DNA of 5,445 nucleotides from Actinotignum schaalii_C (GTDB taxonomy: Bacteria > Actinomycetota > Actinomycetes > Actinomycetales > Actinomycetaceae). Numbering within the stretch: position 1 is the stretch's first letter; every line of letters starts with the position of its first letter. The notes below the pieces were generated by a model, which had not been told where the DNA came from, ran no database searches, and was given only the letters and a program-made list of their open reading frames with translations. Shown here in pieces: positions 1-5,062 of this stretch. The stretch lies in assembly GCF_034119425.1 (NCBI RefSeq), contig NZ_JAWUEL010000059.1:1-5445 (forward strand). The letters are read 5' to 3'. A program made the position numbers and the translations under genes.

Positions 1-1182
1 GGCCCGCAAAGCCGGGGCGTCCAGGTAGGCTCGCACCGCACCGGCCCATTCGCGTGGCTCGCGGCTGCGGCACAGGGTGCCCGTCACGCCGCCGTGCACC
101 GATTCGGGAATCCCGGAGGAATCCCAGGCCACCACGGGGGTGCCGCAGGCGGCCGCTTCCACGTTGATAATCCCGAAAGTTTCCGAGAAAGAAGGGTTGA
201 GGAGGAGCTGCGCGTGGGCGAGGAATGCCGCGAGGCCGGTGCGTGGAAGCGGGCCGATGAAGCGCACGTCGCTTTCCATTCCCGTTTCGGTTACGACGGC
301 GCGCAAGTGGTCCTCGTAGCCGGCGAAGTCATCGGAGGCCGCCCCGGCAATAACGAGGAGCGGCCGGGTGCCGGCGGGTAGCTCCGCGAGCGCGCGAATC
401 GCTAAATCCGGGGCTTTCAGGGGTTGGAGCCGCGCAGCGAAGAAAACATAGTCCCGCCCCCCGGTTACCTCGGTGACACAGTCGGGGGCGGTGGCCACCG
501 AGCTAGCCGGGCGGAACATGTCAATATCCACGCCCGGGTGCACGATGGTGACCGGGCAGGGCGGGGTGCCGTAGCGCTGCGCAATCATCTCTTTTTCCGC
601 TTGGGATACCGCAATGATGAGATCCGATTCGCGCACGCAGCGCGCCTCGCCGGGCACCCGCCCAGCGGATTCCGCGGGTTCACCGTCGGCAAGATTCTGG
701 CCTTCCCGCGCCGCCACCGAATGGAAAGACTGCACGTGAGGGCGGCCGGTTTCTTGGGAGACGGGCAGGCAGGCCACGCCCGCGAACCAGTGGTGGGAGT
801 GGATAAGATCGACGCCGCTGCCGTGCTCGGCCATCCACCGGCGGAATTCCACGGTGAAAGGAGCGACGAGGCCATCGGTGTGGCTTTTCGCCACGGGGTG
901 GCGCGGGCCGGCTGGCAAGAAGAAAGCGCGCACGCCCGGCATGACCTCATGCATATAAGGCTGGCCAGGTTCGCTGGCGCGGGTGACCAGATCGACCCGG
1001 TGCCCGGCGCGGGCCAGGGCCTGTGCGGTATTGGTTACCACCACGTTGAGGCCGCCGGCATCAGCGGATCCGGGAGTGGCCAGTGGGGAGGTGTGCACCG
1101 AAGTCATCGCGATATGGAGCGGGGCGAGTGCGCCGTCGCCCCTATTCGGTTCTTGTGCGTGGTGCGTATTTCCCAAGGTCAT
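1..1182 (-). CDS. GT4-family glycosyltransferase, MshA-like (C-terminus cut by window edge)
   Basis: Reading the minus strand from the ATG at 1182 gives 394 uninterrupted codons to the window edge. The protein is a two-domain GT-B glycosyltransferase of family GT4, cytoplasmic, transferring a sugar from a nucleotide-sugar donor. Visible motifs are SVHTSPL with DAGGLNVVV (residues 28-49, acceptor-side glycine loop), HSHHW (128-132), RLQPLK (251-256, donor phosphate-binding Arg and Lys) and the EX7E pair E334/E342 in FSETFGIINVE. The N-terminal motifs resemble MshA, the glycosyltransferase that starts mycothiol synthesis from inositol-3-phosphate and UDP-GlcNAc. Lys99 and Arg175 fall near where MshA contacts inositol phosphate, but the usual HSHYW is HSHHW and the GGMN is GGLN, so another acceptor is possible. 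Probably about 30-60 residues are missing off the edge. The start has a G-rich run directly against the ATG; a TTG at 1176 is an alternative start with better spacing. It lies 9 bases after the toxin stop and has no room for its own promoter outside that gene. Confidence 0.88.
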   Translation of the reverse strand, partial: MTLGNTHHAQEPNRGDGALAPLHIAMTSVHTSPLATPGSADAGGLNVVVTNTAQALARAGHRVDLVTRASEPGQPYMHEVMPGVRAFFLPAGPRHPVAKSHTDGLVAPFTVEFRRWMAEHGSGVDLIHSHHWFAGVACLPVSQETGRPHVQSFHSVAAREGQNLADGEPAESAGRVPGEARCVRESDLIIAVSQAEKEMIAQRYGTPPCPVTIVHPGVDIDMFRPASSVATAPDCVTEVTGGRDYVFFAARLQPLKAPDLAIRALAELPAGTRPLLVIAGAASDDFAGYEDHLRAVVTETGMESDVRFIGPLPRTGLAAFLAHAQLLLNPSFSETFGIINVEAAACGTPVVAWDSSGIPESVHGGVTGTLCRSREPREWAGAVRAYLDAPALRA

Positions 1183-1191
1183 TCCCCCAGC

Positions 1192-1857
1192 CTACCCGGA
1201 TTTGAGAGTTTTCCGAATACTCTCCACAAGTGCCCTAACAGGCATATCGTCGGGAGTGAAGGTCCGTATACCTTCGTCCAAGCGAGGAACGAGCTCCGCT
1301 AAATATTCCTTTTCCTGCACGGAAAGCCCCCTATGGAACTCACGCCGGAACACTTCGAGACCGCGGTTCGCCGGTGCACCGTCGTAAAGATAGCTACCCG
1401 AACGATTCGTAACCGTGAAACGATCAAAAGGACTAATGCTCGCGCATACCGCCGCAACCGTTTGGTCAAGCGCGTTTACTGCCACCTCGTGTGCTTCGGG
1501 TGGCGTCCAGCGCGCAGGCAAGCCGCGTAACCGATCCGCGTAAAATCGCTCCAATAATCCTGCTTGGGACAGCACCGGCGGAACCACAACAATAACCGCG
1601 TGTGTGCGGCGCCCGAGCTCGCGTGCTTTCCTAGCTTCGGTTATTACCATCGCGGTATTGCGCCATGTTCCTTCAACCAGAGTGGAATACGAATTTCGTG
1701 ACGCCCAATCGATGCACATCGCGATCCATTGGCCAGAAGCTTGGGCAGTTATGTGAGGCATCCGGAGAGGATCGTTCTGGCGATAGCGATACCCGAGATC
1801 TGGCGAACACTCGCGGTTTAACGCGACGGATCCACTCTGCACGGATATCAAGATCAC
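1192..1857 (-). CDS. Zeta-toxin-family protein lacking the N-terminal P-loop (probably inactive)
   Basis: The protein has 221 residues from a GTG at 1857 whose GTGA overlaps the antitoxin stop. Zeta toxins are kinases that phosphorylate UDP-N-acetylglucosamine and so poison wall synthesis. The match to the family (compared from memory with PezT and actinobacterial zeta proteins) runs from about residue 14 to the end: SPDLGYRYRQNDPLRMP (18-34), TAQASGQW (38-44 area), VEGTWRN (61-67, matching the substrate-binding EGT), VVVPPVLSQAGLLERF (90-105), ARWTPPEAH (115-123), SYLYDG (155-160) and a C-terminal helix with EKEYLAEL (182-189). Normal members have about 50-70 more residues in front, with a GxxGxGK(S/T) P-loop and an Asp in an (I/V)xGD motif. 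Here neither is present: the first 13 residues lead straight into the SPD segment and Ala12 sits about where the Asp should be. No P-loop is encoded in the other frames between the antitoxin and this segment. It is best read as an internally deleted toxin, though a non-kinase variant cannot be excluded. Confidence 0.85.
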   Translation of the reverse strand: MILISVQSGSVALNRECSPDLGYRYRQNDPLRMPHITAQASGQWIAMCIDWASRNSYSTLVEGTWRNTAMVITEARKARELGRRTHAVIVVVPPVLSQAGLLERFYADRLRGLPARWTPPEAHEVAVNALDQTVAAVCASISPFDRFTVTNRSGSYLYDGAPANRGLEVFRREFHRGLSVQEKEYLAELVPRLDEGIRTFTPDDMPVRALVESIRKTLKSG

Positions 1858-2132
1858 ACATGAGAAAGAGTGGCAGGTAATTGCTCACGCAGTGTATGCC
1901 ACGAGCGAATACAACGAATCTGTTCCGCCCGATCATTTTCATTCACAGCATCGCGTTGCTCAATGAGCTCGAGGTATTTACCGTCATAAACCGCTCGACG
2001 TGCTTCGTCACCCGCAATATCCGCCTGCCTGGAGAGGGAAATATACCGCGCGCAAAGCATCGTTCCGGCTTCATAGAACACGTCATAAAGAACCGTGTCG
2101 GAATAGTCCTCGTACCCAAAAGGCTCAGTCAT
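1854..2132 (-). CDS. Antitoxin-like partner of the zeta-family protein
   Basis: This is a 92-residue, apparently all-helical, charged protein beginning MTEPFGYEDYSDTVLYDVF and containing AGTMLCARYISLSR (about 23-36) and RDAVNENDRAEQI (about 60-72). It resembles, from memory, the small helical proteins that precede zeta toxins in actinobacteria; it has no recognisable DNA-binding motif. By analogy with epsilon and PezA partners it would bind and neutralise the toxin. I chose the ATG at 2132 because an AAAGGGG ribosome binding site lies 9 bases upstream; an upstream in-frame start at 2180 would place the coding region across an inverted repeat and lacks such a site. The stop overlaps the toxin start by four bases (GTGA), the usual coupling for such pairs. 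Its reading frame is intact, so the antitoxin is kept although the toxin appears damaged. Confidence 0.75.
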   Translation of the reverse strand: MTEPFGYEDYSDTVLYDVFYEAGTMLCARYISLSRQADIAGDEARRAVYDGKYLELIEQRDAVNENDRAEQIRCIRSWHTLREQLPATLSHV

Positions 2133-2170
2133 GGTGTCACGCCCCTTTCGCCCTTGTTCTATCCTAAGCA

Positions 2171-2190
2171 GTAGCCCCAATACGGGCTAC
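2171..2190. promoter_or_regulatory. Perfect 7-bp inverted repeat upstream of the antitoxin gene
   Basis: GTAGCCC and GGGCTAC flank a 6-base loop, 38 bases before the antitoxin ATG. On the minus strand a weak -10-like TAGGAT (2166-2161) lies just downstream, so a protein bound here would cover the promoter spacer region. No T-run follows on either strand, which argues against a terminator. An operator for autoregulation of the toxin-antitoxin operon is the likeliest role; this is inference. Confidence 0.4.
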
Positions 2191-2204
2191 CCTCCCCAAG
2201 TTGA

Positions 2205-2221
2205 TCGTACTATGCATACGA
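2205..2221. repeat. Short palindromic region TCGTA-N7-TACGA
   Basis: Five-base inverted arms enclose a centre that overlaps the self-complementary octamer TATGCATA (2211-2218). It lies 15 bases from the larger inverted repeat at 2171-2190, on the promoter-distal side. It could be a second operator half or chance. Nothing in the sequence decides this. Confidence 0.25.
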
Positions 2222-2355
2222 GTTCCGCCATACCAGCACCATTTCTCTGCACGTAACCAAGCAGATCATCGCTCTCGCGTATTATTGCTGCCGCGATCCT
2301 CCAGCACGTCACTATCTGCAGACCCGACTATGCCACCCCGCGCACCGATCTTTTG

Positions 2356-2386
2356 TGCCCCCGAAAGGATTCGAACCTTCGACCTA
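2356..2386 (-). other. 3'-end fragment of a tRNA gene (probable att core), tRNA-Arg-like
   Basis: Read on the minus strand, the sequence gives a variable-loop-like TAGGTC (2386-2381), a complete T-arm with stem GAAGG/CCTTT around the loop TTCGAAT (2380-2364), the 3' acceptor strand CGGGGGC (2363-2357) and a discriminator A (2356). CCA is not encoded. No partner GCCCCCG acceptor strand or D-arm lies within 150 bases to the right, so this is only the 3' part of a tRNA. The GCCCCCG/CGGGGGC acceptor type and the GGTTCGAATCC T-arm recall actinobacterial tRNA-Arg, but the isotype cannot be fixed without the anticodon. Such a fragment beside a tyrosine recombinase gene is the classic mark of integration into a tRNA gene. 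The next bases (2386-2402) can fold as a 5-bp stem with a 7-base loop, but the loop lacks U33, so homology probably ends near 2386. Confidence 0.72.
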
Positions 2387-2402
2387 CCGCTTACTTCACG
2401 GT

Positions 2403-2465
2403 TTTAACGATCAGCACAGTAGTAATTCTCACGCATCTTCTATCGCGTAAATTTTTTCGCTAAAT
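2403..2465. other. AT-rich tract between tRNA fragment and direct repeats
   Basis: This stretch is clearly richer in A and T than the surrounding DNA and includes GTAAATTTTTTCGCTAAAT (2447-2465). It contains no gene. An AT-rich segment next to spaced direct repeats is a common layout in plasmid origins, and also in bent DNA near recombinase sites. Its role here is not determined. Confidence 0.35.
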
Positions 2466-2546
2466 GCCAGCGAGTCCGGCAACTAACCACCAGCCAGCAA
2501 GTCCGGCAACTGACTAACTGCCAGCCAGTACGGCAATAAAAACACC
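2466..2546. repeat. Three imperfect direct repeats with exact 27-bp period (iteron-like)
   Basis: Units begin at 2466, 2493 and 2520. The first two share GCCAGC-n-AGTCCGGCAACT and differ at one base within that 19-base core. The third keeps GCCAGC-n-AGT, then CGGCAA with two changes. Spacers of about 8 bases (CTAACCACCA-like, TGACTAACT-like) are less conserved. A 27-bp period is about 2.5 helical turns, so proteins on successive units would sit on alternating faces. The array ends 56 bases before the recombinase ATG, directly upstream of its likely promoter. Candidate roles are a partition site or operator for the ribbon-helix-helix protein and ParA, arm-type sites for the recombinase, or replication iterons. 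Confidence 0.75.
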
Positions 2547-2590
2547 CCTCACCTGCACAGTCGCAAAGACCACGGGGAACCGCTGGCTTT

Positions 2591-2596
2591 TACAGT
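2591..2596 (+). promoter_or_regulatory. Likely -10 box for a leaderless recombinase transcript
   Basis: TACAGT fits the actinobacterial -10 pattern TAnnnT and ends six bases before the ATG at 2603, so transcription would start at or next to the ATG. No ribosome binding site is present in the 20 bases before that ATG, which agrees with a leaderless start. The -35 region (around 2568-2573) is a poor match. If correct, this promoter drives the whole operon. Confidence 0.4.
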
Positions 2597-2602
2597 TTCA
2601 CC

Positions 2603-3445
2603 ATGAATCAAGAAAACGCGCAAATCTGCGCCAAATGGGAGACCGCGATGACCGCCCAAAACCTCAGCAAAAACACCATCAAAGAACGCATCCGCACCGT
2701 CACCGCGTTCGGACGCGACATGGAAGTCAACGTCCTCGACGCCACCACCGACACCATCCTCGAATGGATCGCCAAAAAGCCCACAGCCCACACCAAATGG
2801 AGCTACTTCCGCTCCCTCAAAGCCTTCTACGTATGGCTACACAACATGGAAATCCGAATCAAAAACCCTTTGACCAATGTCCCCTCCCCGAAATGCCCCA
2901 AATGCAAACCCCGCCCCGCAGCCGACGCACACATCACGCGAGTGCTCTCCGGGCATCTCCACAAGCGCACCCGGGCCATGATCTTGCTCGCCGCTTTCGC
3001 CGGCCTTCGCATTCATGAGATCGCGAAAATACACGGCTCAGACTACGACCCGGAAACCGGGCAGCTCACAATTATTGGCAAAGGCCAGCAAATGGCAATT
3101 GTCCCGCTCCACCCAGCACTCCAAGAATTCTTCGCCGGCATGCCCCGTGACGGGTGGTGGTTCCCCTCCTACAAATACCCCGACGAGCACCTCAAAAGCC
3201 GCTCCGTCGGCCGAACCATCTCAGACACTTTTGAGCGCCACGGAATCAACATGACCGCCCACCAGTTGCGGCACTCCTTCGGCACTGACCTTGTCGCCAA
3301 CGGCGTGGACATCCGAATCGTCCAGACCTTGATGCGCCACGAAAGCATCCAATCCACCGTTATATACGTGGCCGTTAGTGACACCCAACAACGCCAGGCA
3401 CTCACAACCCTAAACGTCCCACAACCCGAAAAGGAGCAAGCATGA
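2603..3445 (+). CDS. Tyrosine recombinase / integrase (280 aa)
   Basis: The protein cuts and rejoins DNA through a covalent 3'-phosphotyrosine. It has an N-terminal helical SAM-like core-binding domain (about 5-95, with LSKNTIKERIRTVTAF at 21-36) and a C-terminal catalytic domain (about 108-265). All six catalytic positions are visible: R136 (AGLRIHEI), K160 (IIGKGQQ), H220 and R223 (HQLRHSFGTDL), H246 (MRHESIQS) and Y255 (TVIYV). At 280 residues it is short, like XerC/D and phage P2-type enzymes, with no room for a large arm-binding domain. A CPKC pair (98-101) sits in the interdomain linker. I keep the ATG at 2603 because it completes the first helix and suits a leaderless start. An ATG at 2648 has a GGGAG ribosome site 6 bases upstream but would lose that helix. 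Its stop overlaps parA. It could integrate the element at the nearby tRNA-derived site or resolve plasmid multimers. Confidence 0.93.
   Translation: MNQENAQICAKWETAMTAQNLSKNTIKERIRTVTAFGRDMEVNVLDATTDTILEWIAKKPTAHTKWSYFRSLKAFYVWLHNMEIRIKNPLTNVPSPKCPKCKPRPAADAHITRVLSGHLHKRTRAMILLAAFAGLRIHEIAKIHGSDYDPETGQLTIIGKGQQMAIVPLHPALQEFFAGMPRDGWWFPSYKYPDEHLKSRSVGRTISDTFERHGINMTAHQLRHSFGTDLVANGVDIRIVQTLMRHESIQSTVIYVAVSDTQQRQALTTLNVPQPEKEQA
3431..3436 (+). promoter_or_regulatory. Strong ribosome binding site for parA inside the recombinase gene
   Basis: AAGGAG lies five bases before the parA ATG, within the last codons of the recombinase gene. Together with the ATGA overlap it fixes the parA start and indicates translational coupling. 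Confidence 0.8.
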
Positions 3446-4287
3446 TCATCGCGACCTGTAACCAAAAAGGCGGCGTCGGTAAAACGACCATCGCCACCAA
3501 CCTCGCACACCGCATCGCCCGCACCTCCAGTGCTCGCGTGCTGCTGGTGGATGCCGATCCACAAGGGAGCGCGACGACGACGCTTGGCGTCGAAGTAGAT
3601 GCCGACACGCTCACGCTCAATGACGTGCTCGCCGCGGTGGTCGCCGGCGCACCACCCGAAACCGCACGCCAAGCAATACTGGAAGTGCCTGGCTGGGGTA
3701 TTGATCTCCTCCCCGCCGATAGAGCTTTGTGGGATCGGGAAAACGACACCACTTTGGGCCGGGAATATAGGCTCAAGGCAATCCTCGCGCCCCTAAGCGA
3801 TGTCTACGACGTGACCGTGGTGGACTGCCCGCCCTCGCTGGGGATGTTGACGACCGGGGCGCTCGTCGCCGCAGACACCGCGTTGATCGTGACCACAGCG
3901 CGGGAAACCGCCTGCGATGGCGTCGCCGAGATGATCACAACCATCGCCACTATTAAATCTCTATATAACCCGGCTCTTGAGCTTGCGGGCATTCTCGTGA
4001 ACTCCTACCAGCAAGGACGCCTCGACACGAAACGGTGGTTGACCGAGCTAGAAGCCACCTACGGCGACTACCTGCTCGCTCGGTATATGCCGATGAGGGA
4101 AGCATTCCCCCACACCGCAACCAACCACACACCCATCGGCGACGCCGACGCGCTGATTGAGGAAGCATTCAAGACCCTACAAACTTCTCTCGCCGGCAAC
4201 GCCAGCACTCGGGCACCCGCCGGACTTGCCAGCGGTGCCGAACCCGCCAGCACGGCCAGCCATGACGACACGGAGGCTTGCTCATGA
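3442..4287 (+). CDS. parA: ParA-family partition ATPase
   Basis: The 281-residue protein is a Walker-type ParA/MinD ATPase that positions plasmids or chromosomes on the nucleoid with a partner DNA-binding protein. Motifs in order are the deviant Walker A KGGVGKTT (9-16, with signature Lys9 and Lys14), Walker A' VDADPQGS (36-43) and Walker B VVDCPPSLG (126-134). It has no N-terminal helix-turn-helix extension, as in type Ib plasmid ParA proteins and chromosomal Soj. The C-terminal 30 residues (about 252-281) are a low-complexity tail rich in Ala, Ser, Gly and Pro, beyond the usual fold. A stretch of this tail shares a 16-base identical sequence with the N-terminal linker of the ribbon-helix-helix gene. 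The ATG at 3442 overlaps the recombinase stop by four bases and has an AAGGAG site. Its likely partner is the protein at 4688-5035. Confidence 0.95.
   Translation: MIIATCNQKGGVGKTTIATNLAHRIARTSSARVLLVDADPQGSATTTLGVEVDADTLTLNDVLAAVVAGAPPETARQAILEVPGWGIDLLPADRALWDRENDTTLGREYRLKAILAPLSDVYDVTVVDCPPSLGMLTTGALVAADTALIVTTARETACDGVAEMITTIATIKSLYNPALELAGILVNSYQQGRLDTKRWLTELEATYGDYLLARYMPMREAFPHTATNHTPIGDADALIEEAFKTLQTSLAGNASTRAPAGLASGAEPASTASHDDTEACS
4192..4207 (+). repeat. 16-bp direct repeat, copy 1 (in the parA 3' tail)
   Basis: GCCGGCAACGCCAGCA occurs here and again at 4784-4799 in the same reading frame, encoding Ala-Gly-Asn-Ala-Ser. Both copies lie in low-complexity Ala/Ser/Pro linkers. Confidence 0.7.
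4272..4276 (+). promoter_or_regulatory. Ribosome binding site for the methyltransferase-like gene
   Basis: GGAGG sits seven bases before the ATG at 4284, inside the end of parA. This favours that ATG over the in-frame TTG at 4278. Confidence 0.75.
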
Positions 4288-4688
4288 AACCCGCCCTCGA
4301 CCTCACCTGCGGCGCGCGCATGATGTGGGTAAACAAGCACGACGAGCGCGTCATCTACTGCGACATTCGGGCCGAGACCCACCAGCTTTGCGACGGGCGC
4401 ACCCTCACAATCAACCCCGACCAAAAGGAAGATTTCCGCAACCTTACGTTCCCCGATGAGTCGTTCTATCTGGTTGTCTTCGACCCACCCCACCTCAACC
4501 ACCTAGGACACACATCCTGGTTGGCGAAGAAATACGGGCACCTCGCACCCTCCTGGGAAGACGACATCAGGGCCGGATTCGAGCAAGCCTTCCGCGTCCT
4601 ACGCCCAGGCGGCGTCGCACGGGTCGTCAAGCACTTAGACAAGATCAAAAACGCTTACGAAACAGCCATGGGAACGGAAGAACAGTAA
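4284..4688 (+). CDS. Short class I SAM-dependent methyltransferase-like protein (DPPH motif)
   Basis: The protein has 134 residues. It opens with LDLTCGARMMWVNKHDERVIYCDIR (about 5-29), where a CG(S/A)RM loop and the acidic D27 fit SAM-binding positions. It continues with LCDGRTLTINPD (35-46) and FPDESFYLVVFDPPHL (56-71), whose DPPH is the (D/N)PP(Y/H) catalytic motif of amino-methyltransferases acting on DNA bases. WLAKKYG (79-85) and FRVLRPGGV (103-111) match the rest of a small phage and mobile-element methyltransferase family. As I recall that family, members run about 30-40 residues further, with an FKW motif and a GHKSGK-like segment. Here the protein departs after RPGG and ends in a charged helix KHLDKIKNAYETAMGTEEQ. 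It may therefore be truncated at the C-terminus or have an exchanged tail. The start overlaps the parA stop (ATGA) and the stop overlaps the next start (TAATG). A target base cannot be told from sequence. Confidence 0.8.
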   Translation: MKPALDLTCGARMMWVNKHDERVIYCDIRAETHQLCDGRTLTINPDQKEDFRNLTFPDESFYLVVFDPPHLNHLGHTSWLAKKYGHLAPSWEDDIRAGFEQAFRVLRPGGVARVVKHLDKIKNAYETAMGTEEQ

Positions 4689-5035
4689 TGAAAAAGCCAG
4701 ACACAAGCGCATTAAAGACGCTCAAGAAAGCACCCATCACCAACCCAGTCGTCGCTGCCAGCACCGAGACACCCGCCGTACCAGCCGGCAACGCCAGCAA
4801 TGCCGGCAACACGACACCCGCCAGCACGTCAAGCAAACGCGGGGTAGAGAAAGTGAAAATCACCCTCCGCCTACCCCGCGAAACCGCCGACATCATCCGC
4901 GGAGCATGGCTCGCCGACGTCGCCACCGGCAACAGAATCTCCCTATCCGAATGGGCAACCACCATCATCACCGACCACATCAACCCGAACGTGACACCCG
5001 TCCCGGCAGGTGCCACCCCTAAAGGAATCATCTAA
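4688..5035 (+). CDS. Ribbon-helix-helix DNA-binding protein, probable ParB-type centromere-binding partner of ParA
   Basis: The protein has 115 residues in three parts. The basic N-terminal end (1-20, with KTLKK) is followed by a disordered linker rich in Ala, Asn, Thr, Ser and Pro (21-50). A compact domain then carries strand KVKITLRLP (55-63), helix RETADIIRGAWLADVAT (64-80) and helix SLSEWATTIITDHI (85-98). The strand-helix-helix order with alternating Lys/Thr/Arg in the strand is the ribbon-helix-helix fold, which binds DNA as a dimer. Small proteins of this fold with a flexible basic N-terminal tail serve as centromere-binding proteins beside type Ib ParA (ParG, Omega); the tail usually stimulates the ATPase. 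The first base of its ATG is the last base of the preceding TAA, with GGAAG about 8 bases upstream. The methyltransferase gene lies between it and parA. A plain CopG-type repressor is the alternative. Confidence 0.78.
   Translation: MKKPDTSALKTLKKAPITNPVVAASTETPAVPAGNASNAGNTTPASTSSKRGVEKVKITLRLPRETADIIRGAWLADVATGNRISLSEWATTIITDHINPNVTPVPAGATPKGII
4784..4799 (+). repeat. 16-bp direct repeat, copy 2 (in the ribbon-helix-helix gene linker)
   Basis: This is identical to 4192-4207. The first 9 bases recur again at 4802-4810, giving a local 18-base period, and encode Ala-Gly-Asn. The words CCGGCAAC and GCCAGC also make up the 27-bp repeats at 2466-2546, in the opposite order. Confidence 0.6.
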
Positions 5036-5062
5036 CCCACAACCCCAAGATTGGAGACACCC

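Larger units (their letters stand above)
2133..2355. other. Non-coding stretch between antitoxin gene and tRNA-like remnant
   Basis: No convincing gene is seen on either strand. Open frames here lack a ribosome binding site and family motifs. The part nearest the antitoxin (2133-2221) holds its ribosome binding site, a weak -10-like box and two inverted repeats. In 2222-2355 I see no recognisable element. By the integration model this is original chromosomal sequence lying downstream of the tRNA gene. Confidence 0.5.

Noticed and set aside
424..1302. Long plus-strand open frame of 292 codons
   Set aside because: It is antisense to the glycosyltransferase, whose motifs and long uninterrupted frame are clear. 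Its translation is a low-quality His/Arg/Gly-rich sequence with no family motif, and it also runs into the toxin gene.
1673..1942. Minus-strand 89-codon frame across the antitoxin-toxin junction
   Set aside because: It lies in a different frame from both genes. Its translation has no family similarity, while the GTG frame continues into clear zeta-family sequence. It also holds no P-loop that a frameshift could restore.
2171..2190. Rho-independent terminator
   Set aside because: The 7-bp stem is GC-containing but neither strand has a following T-run, and it stands in front of a gene rather than behind one.
2201..2407. Plus-strand 68-codon frame
   Set aside because: It crosses the tRNA remnant in antisense; the ERIRTFD-like translation is the familiar spurious peptide produced by reading a T-arm backwards. 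There is no ribosome binding site.
2356..2430. Complete tRNA gene
   Set aside because: Only the T-arm and 3' acceptor strand are present. The would-be anticodon loop lacks U33, and no D-arm or 5' acceptor strand follows.
2466..2546. CRISPR array
   Set aside because: Units are only 27 bp apart with spacers of about 8 bases, far too short for CRISPR spacers, and no cas gene is present.
3169..3776. Minus-strand frames opposite the recombinase and parA genes
   Set aside because: They are shadows of the two plus-strand genes, which have complete catalytic motifs. They carry no recognisable domain or start signal.
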